In this document: one piece after another, positions 44,996 through 53,979 of the stretch
Numbering within the stretch: position 1 is the first letter of the stretch
Layout: each line of letters opens with the position of its first letter
Assembly: GCA_949751835.1 (NCBI GenBank)
Contig: CATKHK010000122.1
Span: 1 to 64,000, forward strand
Direction of reading: 5' to 3'
Length of the DNA: 64,000 nucleotides
From: Blepharisma japonicum
Taxonomy: Eukaryota > Ciliophora > Heterotrichea > Heterotrichida > Blepharismidae
Made by a program: the position numbers and the translations under genes
Notes under the pieces: model-generated
What the model was told of the DNA's origin: nothing
Databases searched by the model: none
What the model saw: only the letters and a program-made list of their open reading frames with translations

Positions 44996-45434
44996 TTTTT
45001 ATTTCTATTATCTCATATTTTTAATCGAAAAATAGTCAACTAGATTGGATTTTCTAGAATTATAAAGAAAATATTATATAAAAATTATCTTGGAAAAATT
45101 ATGACATTATTGAAGAAGAATAAATTTATTCAGCAGTATCATTATTAAGTTAAAAACTAATTTTTGTTTACTTTAATAATTATTAATTAAACTAGCAATA
45201 TTTATTTATGTTCTTTAGTGTATTTTTAATAATTTTTGAATCATATTTCATAAACTAAATTCATTATTTTAAAATACAACATTTATTTAAATACTGTAGT
45301 AATTAAGTAAAACAAAACTGCAGATGTAATTTTTTCAATTAATTTAATTATTTAATTCCAAGACTATTATCTTTTGAAAGAATCCTATATATCTAGGAAA
45401 ATAGTAATTTTATATTATTATTTTAAAAGGCAAG
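44996..45434. other. Divergent intergenic spacer
   Basis: About 440 very AT-rich bases between the 14-3-3 gene and the coiled-coil gene at 45435. Nothing recognised. Confidence 0.5.
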
Positions 45435-46454
45435 ATGGAATATGATAAATCAAGGTAGCTTTTAAACAGATATGAATCCCATGAGCCTAAAGTCACTCCT
45501 TCACCACCTATAAGAAATAACCCCAGAATATCTATTTGCAAAATTGTAAAAATTATTCAGGATCTCAAAAAACAAGAAAATCACTCCAAAGTTATATCTG
45601 AAGAATATATGCGAGCTTTAAAATCTCACCAAGACCCAAGATCTAGTAATGAAATTAACTTTGAATTCAACTATAAAATTGACAAAATAATCAGAAAAGA
45701 GCAACGATCCAAATCAATAGATCGAGAACACAAAGAAAAGCTGTTAAAAAGCTACGACGACTGAAAGCAGCAAAAAGAAGAAGAATTTTCTTTAAAAAAA
45801 CAGTGGCAAAATGCTTTTAATCAAAAAATTGAAGAAGAAAAATTAAAACAAAACCAAGAAAAAGAGGAAAACAAATTAATTTCACAGTCCTCTTATAATG
45901 AATGAAAAAGAAAAAAAAGAAGAGAAGAATTAGAAAGAAAAAGACAACAAGAACAAGAAAAGTTAAATAAAGAGAAAGAAGAAAAAGAAAAAAAAGAGCT
46001 CGTTGACAAAGAATATGTAGAATGGTTTAAAGAAAATCTTAGGAAGGAGCAAGAAAAACAAAAAGAAAAAAACAAAAAAAGGATTGAGGAAGCAAAGAAA
46101 AAACAAGAGGAAGAGAGGCAAAAGAAAGAAAAGCAAGAAGAGTTTCAAAAAGAATTTCAAAAATTTTTGCAGAGATCAGCCAAAAAGGTAAAAGGAAATA
46201 ATACTCAGTCTCAAGGGGTGAAAAAGGCAACAACGCCATTGTTGCTGGCGTATTCACCGAACAAGAAAAATAACTTGTCCACAAATAAATCAGGGATAAG
46301 TAGGAATAGTGAATATTCAGGTCATTATGACGGTTCAATACAAGATTATCAAGAAAATGAGAAGTCTGAAGAGAAAAAAAATAATGAATATTCAGCTGAA
46401 TTTGAGTCAGAAAATTATTCAGATGATTTGGAGTCTGATGAAGGGGATTATTAA
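45435..46454 (+). CDS. Highly charged coiled-coil protein, possibly CCDC34-like
   Basis: Two exons, 45435-45454 and 45470-46454, joined across the 15-nt intron GTAGCTTTTAAACAG; 334 residues with two TGA-encoded Trp. Most of residues 40-260 is a single Lys/Glu/Gln-rich helix. Two units with an aromatic start (YNEWKRKKRREELERKRQQE and EYVEWFKENLRKEQEKQKEK) recall the W-containing repeats of CCDC34, a ciliary/sperm protein; this is a weak resemblance because charged coiled coils look alike. The C-terminal 70 residues are Ser/Asn/Glu-rich and acidic. Confidence 0.7.
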
Positions 46455-46524
46455 AGAAAATAAAATACTAATATCTGGGGCATTAATTAAAAATTTTCCC
46501 TCTGCTTTTGTCACTACCTATCAA

Positions 46525-47382
46525 TTACATTTTATTTTTCTTTGTGCTTTCCTTTCCTTCTCCAAGTAAATCTTCAATTAATTTCTGTTTCATGTGTTCA
46601 TCTTTAGCTTCGTCATTTTGTTGAGGCTGGACAATCAAACTTGGAGAAGTATCCGCAGGCTTTTCACTTTGAACTTGCTGATTTATATAAGGATCATAAA
46701 GGCTTGGATAATCACTATAAGTTTGGTTATAAAACTGCTGCTGAGGGGGATACATCATATATGGCATAGCTCCTGGATATGGCATGAATTGCATTTTATA
46801 TCTTTCATCTGGCTGATTGTATCTTGGTGTAGCTTTTTTACATTCAATTCATTTCCCATTAATATAATTATGCTCATAATTTTCCAGGACCCTCTCAACA
46901 CTATCTTCACTTATAAAAGTGATGAAGCCAAAACCTCTTGGACTTCCAGTTTCCCTATCAAACATAACAACACTGTCTTCAATTGGTCCAAATTGTTGGA
47001 AAAAAGCTCTGAAAATGTCTTCCGTCACGTCTGGCGGAAGACCTCCAACAAACATTTTTTTGGTTCTTTGAGATGATAAATTATCTGGGACTGGAGGTGG
47101 AGCATTTTGTTCTCTGGGAACTGCTAGCTTGCAGTCAACTTTTTTCCCATCAATAATTTGGTCTTCAGCTAGGATCATGTCAGCTGATTGACTGCTATGC
47201 ATTGTTATGAATCCAAAGCATCGTGATCTCCCAGTAGCTCTGTCAATCATTAAGATGCAGTCTTGAACTGGACCGTATCTTTGGAAATGCTCAATCATTT
47301 TTTCTCGGGTTGTTTGTGGAGCAAGTCCTCCTACGAAGAGTTTTCGACTGAATATGATTTACTTTCCCAAGTCATGCATCAT
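46525..47382 (-). CDS. Two-RRM RNA-binding protein, Musashi/hnRNP A-B type
   Basis: Exons 47382-47363 and 47347-46525 around the 15-nt intron GTAAATCATATTCAG (47348-47362); 280 residues with Trp as TGA at 46849-46851. RRM1 (about 8-85) has RKLFVGGLAPQT and CFGFITMHS. RRM2 (about 105-180) has KKMFVGGLPPDVTEDIFRAF and GFGFITFISE. The intron splits the frame just before RNP2 of the first RRM, a reliable check on splicing. The tail is Tyr/Pro/Gln-rich (GAMPYMMYPPQQQFYNQTY). Such proteins bind mRNA 3' UTRs to control translation or splicing. Confidence 0.92.
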
Positions 47383-47744
47383 TTTAATTATATTAATATA
47401 TTTTAAGTATATCATTAAATGAAATTCTTTAATTTATTATAATATTGGAAGACTCCCTCTGGAACTATCGGGGTTGGGTGAGCAAAAAAAAGGCCGTATT
47501 GCATATGCTAAATATAATTCAATAAATAAAATATTTATTGTTCCTTTATCGAATAAAAATGATTGAATTGATAATCTTTTAACAGTACATAAAAATAGAC
47601 CTATAGGCAACTCATAAAAATAGCTATAATATCTTTAATAAAATATAATTTAATAATATTACTCAAGCGATTTTAAATTTATTTTAAATTTACTACCTAA
47701 AAATTACACAAAAAAATATTTAAAAAATAGACTTATTTATATTT
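47383..47744. other. Intergenic spacer
   Basis: About 360 AT-rich bases between the RRM gene's start and the sirtuin's stop. Nothing recognised. Confidence 0.5.
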
Positions 47745-48713
47745 CTAATTTTTTATTTCTACAAGTTTTTTCAAGCTTTCATCCAATTGGGTGTCTTTTA
47801 CGATATCACTTATTATCTCATCACAGTCTCCATCAAGGAAAATATCTCTTTTTATTTCTGAGTCGAATTTGAACCCATTCTGTGCAAAAGTATTATAGCC
47901 TCCTTTATTAATAACTATTCTTGGAGTATTAGGGCTAACCATCTGAGCCAATGAAGCAAATGGATAAGCAGTTAAGCTTGTCCCTATAACCAATAGCAAA
48001 TCTGCATATAAAATTAATTCTGATTTAGAGTGGAATTCTTGTGGTAATTTTTCTCCAAAAAATACAATGTCAGGCTTAATAACGCCGCCACACTCACAAA
48101 ATGCAGGCTGTTTAGAAAGCATATGCTGCCTTAATTCAGAAATAGGGTAATCTTTTTTGCATGAACTGCAATGGCAGTTATCAACGTTTCCATGAGCTTG
48201 AACTAGCTTTTTAGAAGAAAGGCCAGCCTTTTTTTCTAAACTATCAATATTTTGAGTATAACACATAAGTAAAATTCCTTGATCTTCTAATAATTTCAAA
48301 AAATAATGGGTAAGTGTGGGAATTTTGCTTGTGGTGATCAAATTAGGGCTAATCCTATAAAAGGGCTCGGGGTCGAGTTTGAAATAATTTAGATCAAATA
48401 TTGCTTCTGGAAAAGGCAAATCAGGATCTTCGATTTGAGAATAAAGTCCTGTTGTAGGAGTCCGAAAATCATGAATTCCTGCCTTAACAGAAATTCCTGA
48501 GCCAGTCATGATAGCAATTTTCTTATATTTTTTGGCGGATAAATTTTTTCCTATTTCTCTGGTGTCACCTCTTTCGAAGTAAATTGAATCATTTAACTGA
48601 TTTTGAGGCATAGAAGGGGCAATGGCTTCAGGATCAAATGGATTTCGCTGAGAGAATTGCCTAGTGGTTAGCAACAGGTTAGGAATAAAAAATGGTCTGA
48701 TTCGAAAAAACAT
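47745..48713 (-). CDS. Sirtuin, NAD-dependent protein deacylase
   Basis: A 322-residue SIR2-family enzyme. The NAD site is GSGISVKAGIHDFRTPTTGL (the usual motif is GAGIS..GIPDFR, so Ala is Ser and Pro is His here). YTQNIDSLEKKAGL and the catalytic His in QAHGNVD are intact. Zinc ligands are CSSC and CECGG, then VIKPDIVFFGE, VIGTSL and VINKG. This fits class I (SIRT2/SIRT3). I start at 48713 (MFFRIRPFFIPNLLLTTRQF), because that segment is basic and hydrophobic like a mitochondrial targeting peptide; a start at 48779 would add 22 hydrophobic residues. It ends in TAG. Confidence 0.93.
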   Translation of the reverse strand: MFFRIRPFFIPNLLLTTRQFSQRNPFDPEAIAPSMPQNQLNDSIYFERGDTREIGKNLSAKKYKKIAIMTGSGISVKAGIHDFRTPTTGLYSQIEDPDLPFPEAIFDLNYFKLDPEPFYRISPNLITTSKIPTLTHYFLKLLEDQGILLMCYTQNIDSLEKKAGLSSKKLVQAHGNVDNCHCSSCKKDYPISELRQHMLSKQPAFCECGGVIKPDIVFFGEKLPQEFHSKSELILYADLLLVIGTSLTAYPFASLAQMVSPNTPRIVINKGGYNTFAQNGFKFDSEIKRDIFLDGDCDEIISDIVKDTQLDESLKKLVEIKN

Positions 48714-49274
48714 TTTATAAAAACTGGACAAAATATGGCTGAAATGATTAAAAAATAGAAAAGACAGTAATATATACAAAGTTTAACGTATTTTATTAAA
48801 AAAAAAATTCAGTGCATATACTAATACTCTGCCAATAAATATCTTCCAAGAGCTTTGGAAGATATTAAACCTTAAATATAAGAATAATTTCACTATTCAC
48901 TGTCTTTTTAATTTTTCAACAATTTTGATACAAACAGATTTTGGAATTATTAATATAAAATTCATTGAAATAATCAAATCAGAATCTTAAGAAATTCTAA
49001 ATAACTTATCGGTTTATTATATAACTAGCATCATTTCTAAGACGATAAATTATTATCTAATTGAAAAGATAAAAAATAGATCAGCATAGTTAGGATTTTA
49101 AATCCATTATTGCTAAAAATAAAATAAATTTTCCTTTTAATATTTCTAATCAGCATTCTAAAAAATCATTTTAAGAACTAGCATATTATTTATAAAGTAA
49201 ACATCAAGTATCGTTCCAAGTTTTTACAATGCCATGATTAAATTAATGTTAAAATTCTAATCACAAAAAGATCT
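48714..49274. other. Intergenic spacer
   Basis: About 560 AT-rich bases between two minus-strand genes. Nothing recognised. Confidence 0.5.
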
Positions 49275-49793
49275 TTATAGAGCGTATTTTGGCTCGTAAA
49301 TTTCCTCATCAGAAGACGATTCAACTGTTTTTTCAAATTTTGGTGACTTAATAACCACTTTAAGCATATCTAGTTTTACTTCTCCAGCTTCATAATTTTG
49401 AAACTCATTGAATTGAGTTCCAAAAGTAAATCTGAACGAATGCCTTACGGTATTGCTTCTTCTATCAGTTAATTGTTTAGTATTAAGTAAAGGCATTTTC
49501 TTGATCAATAATTGCGGCTTATATGTTTGAGTAAAATTATTGCTTAGGCAATTCGAGTTAATCAATTTTCGGCAACTTATAGAATTTGCTAGAGTTTCTT
49601 TACCCCTTAATTTTATAGAAGACTGCTGCTTCTTTAACACTGAAATTGTTGGCTTTTGTTGTTTAATGCTAATTCTGACATAAGAATTTTTTCGCCTATG
49701 CTCAATCTTGTGTTGGGTTTGTAAGAGATCAATAGGTTCAAATGTAAATAAATTTGAAGAAGATCTGCAGCTTTGCGAGAGATGAGCTTCCAT
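49275..49793 (-). CDS. Hypothetical basic protein
   Basis: A 172-residue uninterrupted frame, ATG to TAA. Ser/Lys/Gln/Arg-rich for the first 110 residues, with an acidic end (ESSSDEEIYEPKYAL). No domain recognised. It is divergent from the aromatic amino acid hydroxylase gene, sharing a 235-base upstream region. Confidence 0.55.
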   Translation of the reverse strand: MEAHLSQSCRSSSNLFTFEPIDLLQTQHKIEHRRKNSYVRISIKQQKPTISVLKKQQSSIKLRGKETLANSISCRKLINSNCLSNNFTQTYKPQLLIKKMPLLNTKQLTDRRSNTVRHSFRFTFGTQFNEFQNYEAGEVKLDMLKVVIKSPKFEKTVESSSDEEIYEPKYAL

Positions 49794-50028
49794 GGAGAAA
49801 TTACTGTAATCTATTTTATTTATGCATAATTAATGCTTCATCAGTTTTTTTCTTAACTGCTTATTTACTGTCATTTTATTAATAAAGAAATCTTAAGAAC
49901 TATATGGTCATTTTAAGATTTTAAATATTTCTTATATAATTATAGTCAATTCTCTCAATTTTTTATGATTATTATCCTCCTATTTAATTTGCAATTTTAT
50001 CCACATAAAAATCGGTAATAGTTTATAA

Positions 50029-51291
50029 ATGAGCTGCTATCGATTAGCTCGGCTTTTCTCAAAGGCAAAATCGCACCATGAGCCTTTGGAGCACCTCAAA
50101 TCAATGATTTTAACTGTTAAAAATGATGGACCAGGCCGACTTCAAGATGCTCTTGAAGCTTTTTCAGCCCTCAATATCAATATTACCCACATACAATCTC
50201 GTCCAGCAGAAATTCTAGATTTCAGAAAAGGGTATGATTTTAAGCTTGATTTTGAATTAAGTGACGATCCTAAATTGAAAAGGATTACAAAACACCTGGA
50301 CAAGCTTGGGTTTAGAACACAAATCGTCAAAAGCAAAGAAGTTCCATGGTTTCCAAGATCATTTGAAGATCTTGACCATTTAGATCAGTCTTGCCTAGAA
50401 GCCGGAGCAGATTTAGATAGCGATCATCCAGGATTTAATGATGAAATTTATAAGCAAAGAAGAGCAGAAATAGCGAAAATAGCTATGGGCTATAAACTCA
50501 GTGATGCAAAAGTACCTGCTGTTCATTATACTGACCAAGAAATAGAGACCTGGCAAACTGCTTATAGAGCTTTAGACCCTCTGCATCAAAAGTATGCATG
50601 TGATGAATATAATCAAGCTGTTGAGGAGTTTAAAAAACATTGCAGTTTTAGAGAGGATAATATTCCTCAGCTACAAGATATTAATGAATATTTAATACAA
50701 AAAACTGGATTTAGGCTAAAGCCCATCACTGGATTGCTATCTCAAAGAGATTTTTTGAATTTTTTAGCATTTAGAGTGTTTGCGTCGACACAATATATAA
50801 GGCATCATTCAGTGCCATTTTATACGCCAGAACCAGACATAATTCATGAATTAATTGGGCATGCTCCTCTATTTGCAGACCCTGATTTTGCTGATTTTTC
50901 ACAAGAAATTGGACTAGCTTCATTAGGAGTTAGTGATGAAGAAATTAAAAAGCTAGGGACTTGTTATTGGTATTCTATTGAATTTGGGATTATTAAGAAG
51001 GCAAATGGAGAAAAAAAAGTATATGGAGCTGGATGTTTAAGCTCAGTTGATGAAATTAAAAATGCAGTTTCAGACAAGCCTGAGATTAGGTATTTTGACC
51101 CTCTTAAGGCGGCTCATGTCCCATTCCCTATCACATCATTGCAGCCAATTTATTTCTGGTCAAATAGCTTTGAAGAAGCTAAGCATGCAATGGAAAATTA
51201 CGTCTGGACAGTTCCAAGAGACGTTTCAGTGTCTTATGATAAATTCGATCACACAATAAAAGTTCATCAAGATATCACAATGAAGAAATAA
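50029..51291 (+). CDS. PAH: Aromatic amino acid hydroxylase, probably phenylalanine hydroxylase
   Basis: A 420-residue pterin-dependent iron enzyme converting Phe to Tyr. The N-terminus (MSCYRLARLFSKAKS) is basic and Ser-rich and could be a mitochondrial presequence. An ACT regulatory domain follows at about 25-100 (SMILTVKNDGPGRLQDALEA). The catalytic domain starts near PWFPRSFEDLD; TGFRLKPITGLLSQRDFL, the iron site PEPDIIHELIGHAPLFADP and the Glu in WYSIEFG are present. Lack of a clear tetramerisation tail and the overall pattern favour PAH over Tyr/Trp hydroxylases. No intron or TGA. Confidence 0.93.
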   Translation: MSCYRLARLFSKAKSHHEPLEHLKSMILTVKNDGPGRLQDALEAFSALNINITHIQSRPAEILDFRKGYDFKLDFELSDDPKLKRITKHLDKLGFRTQIVKSKEVPWFPRSFEDLDHLDQSCLEAGADLDSDHPGFNDEIYKQRRAEIAKIAMGYKLSDAKVPAVHYTDQEIETWQTAYRALDPLHQKYACDEYNQAVEEFKKHCSFREDNIPQLQDINEYLIQKTGFRLKPITGLLSQRDFLNFLAFRVFASTQYIRHHSVPFYTPEPDIIHELIGHAPLFADPDFADFSQEIGLASLGVSDEEIKKLGTCYWYSIEFGIIKKANGEKKVYGAGCLSSVDEIKNAVSDKPEIRYFDPLKAAHVPFPITSLQPIYFWSNSFEEAKHAMENYVWTVPRDVSVSYDKFDHTIKVHQDITMKK

Positions 51292-51413
51292 TTAATTATA
51301 TCTTCTTAAGGGCTAAGCAGCATATCAATATAAAACTAAGCTGAATTATTATAAATTCACTATATTTAAATTAAATTTCAAGGATGTAATTTGACATCCT
51401 AATACCCTATCCA

Positions 51414-52250
51414 TTATTTCTTTCTTTCAGCTTCTTTTTCCAGTTCTTCCATATTTTCACTAATTAGCTTGTCTTCCAGCATATCTCTAAACAATGGATC
51501 TTTCATTCTCTCATTAAATTTATGCTCATCCCTCATATAAGCTCTCACAAGGGTTGCAGGGGCTATTAAATCATTATATTTTTCCAACGCAAGTTTTCGC
51601 AGACTATGAGATTGAAGCAAGCTTTTGACTTCTTCATCTTTAAAAGATACTAAAAACAAAGGCTTCGATAGCTCTTCGTCATCAATTTCATTAACACGCT
51701 GAGAGAGATACACCACAAGCGTATCCTTAATATTCGCTAATTTTTCTATATATTGCTGAAGCAGCATTTTTTCATTTCCTTGAGATAACTCCATCGCATA
51801 TTTAGGAAGCCAAACTAAGCTTATATTGACGAGGTCTTTAAGAAGGCATAAAAACTCTTGTTGGCTGATACTTTTAGAAGTATCCATATCGTAGTTCTCA
51901 AATAGCACAAGCGCTTTATCAGCAACAGCTCCATTTCCTAGCAAAATTCCTAGACATGTAAGCCTTTGAGCATGAAAGCAATTTTCTTCATCTTTAAACT
52001 CATCATAAAATTTGCAGATGGGTGAGGCTGCATCATAAGTTCGAATTGGCTTAGTATCGATATTTATGTCTTCTAAGCTTGTGAAAAATTGATTATCAGT
52101 CATCTTAAAATCTGTTGAAAATCGATGGAAAGTTCGATCCAGCTCTTTTGATTCTAAATCTGTGAATCCTAAAGTGTCTTCAGCTCTTTTTATTATGGCT
52201 TCTTCTTCTTTACCAACCACATCGCTACCTCTTCCTAAGTGACAGCCCAT
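51414..52250 (-). CDS. EF-hand-like, MGC-start protein
   Basis: A 278-residue frame without breaks. It begins MGCHLGRG, predicting myristoylation. Residues about 30-190 look like a helical EF-hand bundle of the NCS/calcineurin B type. The only recognisable calcium loop is DMDTSKSISQQE at about 120-132, which has Asp at positions 1 and 3 but is otherwise weak. A Lys/Glu-rich helix closes the protein. Similar EF-hand proteins occur in other ciliates. Function unknown. Confidence 0.65.
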   Translation of the reverse strand: MGCHLGRGSDVVGKEEEAIIKRAEDTLGFTDLESKELDRTFHRFSTDFKMTDNQFFTSLEDINIDTKPIRTYDAASPICKFYDEFKDEENCFHAQRLTCLGILLGNGAVADKALVLFENYDMDTSKSISQQEFLCLLKDLVNISLVWLPKYAMELSQGNEKMLLQQYIEKLANIKDTLVVYLSQRVNEIDDEELSKPLFLVSFKDEEVKSLLQSHSLRKLALEKYNDLIAPATLVRAYMRDEHKFNERMKDPLFRDMLEDKLISENMEELEKEAERKK

Positions 52251-52395
52251 TTTTCAAAATAACTATATAAAGTAATTTATAAAATCTCTTAATAGCAAAA
52301 TTATGATTTTCTTTAATGATAAACTTTAAAAGTAATTTGGAATAATTGGAGTATTGAAATGCAGTCGCATAAAAATGTTTTATTAATAAAAATAA

Positions 52396-52665
52396 ATGCC
52401 AAGGCTCCCATTTCCTCCTGAAAAACTTTTATCGAAGAATAATGCCAGATTTTTTGCAGTTGCTGTGATGTTTTTTGCATGCACAGCCTTTGGGTATGTG
52501 ACCTTTAAAAATGCGGATCGATATTCAAAGAGCATTCATGATCAAAAAATGATCGAAATTGAAAGAGAATTGAATCAGATTAGCGCAGATCCAGCTGTAA
52601 GAGAACAGATGAAGAAGATATATGGGATAAGAAAGGAAATGGCAAAGGAAAAATCTAATCAATAA
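52396..52665 (+). CDS. Small single-span membrane protein
   Basis: An 89-residue protein. A basic N-terminus (MPRLPFPPEKLLSKNN) is followed by one membrane segment at about residues 19-36 (FFAVAVMFFACTAFGYVTF), then a charged helix to the end. Size and layout resemble small mitochondrial inner-membrane assembly factors, but no family motif is seen. Support is a complete frame with a leader like its neighbours. Confidence 0.6.
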   Translation: MPRLPFPPEKLLSKNNARFFAVAVMFFACTAFGYVTFKNADRYSKSIHDQKMIEIERELNQISADPAVREQMKKIYGIRKEMAKEKSNQ

Positions 52666-52837
52666 ATAAATGATCTTCGGATTAAAAATATTTTCAATTA
52701 AATAAAGCATAAAGCATAGGGCATTAAAGGATTTTCAATTAAATTATCAAAATTTCCCTTGGAGAAAAAAGAAACTAAAATAATCAAAATTGTTGTCAGC
52801 TTTTTCCATCGCTTATCTTAATAAAAAATCTTATAAA

Positions 52838-53494
52838 ATGGGAAATTTCTGTGCAAGGAGTGAGCCTGACGATTCCGTAACTCGTCCGAAATTCAGTATA
52901 GGCAAAGATTATCAAGAAATTCCAGACCAAACTTCTGGTGAAGGAATTAAAAAAACAATTGCTTGAAAAGCCTCAGTAACTCGTCCACAACTTGAAGCAA
53001 AGAGAGAAGAATTCTGAAGGACTCGAACCACCGGAAGACGACACATTTGGCTTGCTATCAAAAGTGCTGTTGAGGCTGATCACGCTACTGCTGCTGTTTT
53101 ACTACAAATGGCTAATATTACTGTTAGAGATGGCTCCATTACTGTATGTGAAGACACTAATGGGAATATTTACGAAATTCCTCCATTTATTGTTAACGAC
53201 CCTACTGCATTTGTAAATGAAAAAAAGCACAAAGTAAACAGACCAAAGGTAGCGGAAAATGAGCTTTTAAAGCTGAAACTTAGGAGACCTGGGAAAGCTC
53301 AGGATGTGGAAATAGAAATTGAAAGCAAGAATAAAGTGAGTTTGGTAAAAGAAGAGTATGCAAAGAAAGAAGGAATTTCAGCTTCAGATGTGAGGCTGTT
53401 TTTTGCAGGAAAAGAATTGCAAGACGAGAGCACTTTGTTGAGCTACTATGTTAGCAATGAAATGGTTTTGATGGTTTTTATAAAACAAACTTAA
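52838..53494 (+). CDS. UBTD: UBTD1/2-like ubiquitin-domain protein
   Basis: A 218-residue protein read through two TGA codons as Trp (52964-52966 and 53015-53017). It begins MGNFCAR, a myristoylation-type start shared with animal UBTD proteins. Residues about 40-110 match the DC-UbP/UBTD2 N-terminal domain: AWKASVTRPQLEAKREEFWR, then HIWLAIKSAVEAD and QMANITVRDGSITVCED. Both TGA codons fall on conserved Trp positions. The C-terminal 75 residues are a ubiquitin-like fold (LKLKLRRPGKAQDVEIEIES to LLSYYVSNEMVLMVFI). UBTD proteins work with E2/E3 enzymes in ubiquitin handling. Confidence 0.92.
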
Positions 53495-53979
53495 ATATAT
53501 TTATGTTAGTATGATTTAATAGAATTGTATAGCTTAAAAAGCTAATCTAATAATTTCTGGTATTAACAAATAGTAATTTTATTAATTATGATCTCAGGGG
53601 TCATAAGACTCCCCTTAATGATTCGAATAGAGAGTTTTTATAAAATAAATGAGTTTATAGAGAATGATTGTTAAATGAAATCAAATCTTTTAAATAGTTT
53701 TATCTCGGCTCACTCCTTCTTGTCAATCCAAAAAATATCACAGAAATTATAAAGCTATTTATGATTGCCATAACTTAAACGTATTTTAATTAAATTTTCC
53801 AGATATTAAAATAGAAAAATAAAATGCCATGCCATGCATCATTTTATGTAAAAACTCATGCCTCTTTACAGCATATATATTGCAAAAAATTAGCACATCA
53901 ATTGTAAATATATAATTTTATTAGTATCTCAATAAACTTTCTCTATTTTCCTATCTTTATTCCAATCTATATTGTTAAA
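53495..53979. other. Intergenic spacer
   Basis: About 485 AT-rich bases before the karyopherin gene. Nothing recognised. Confidence 0.5.
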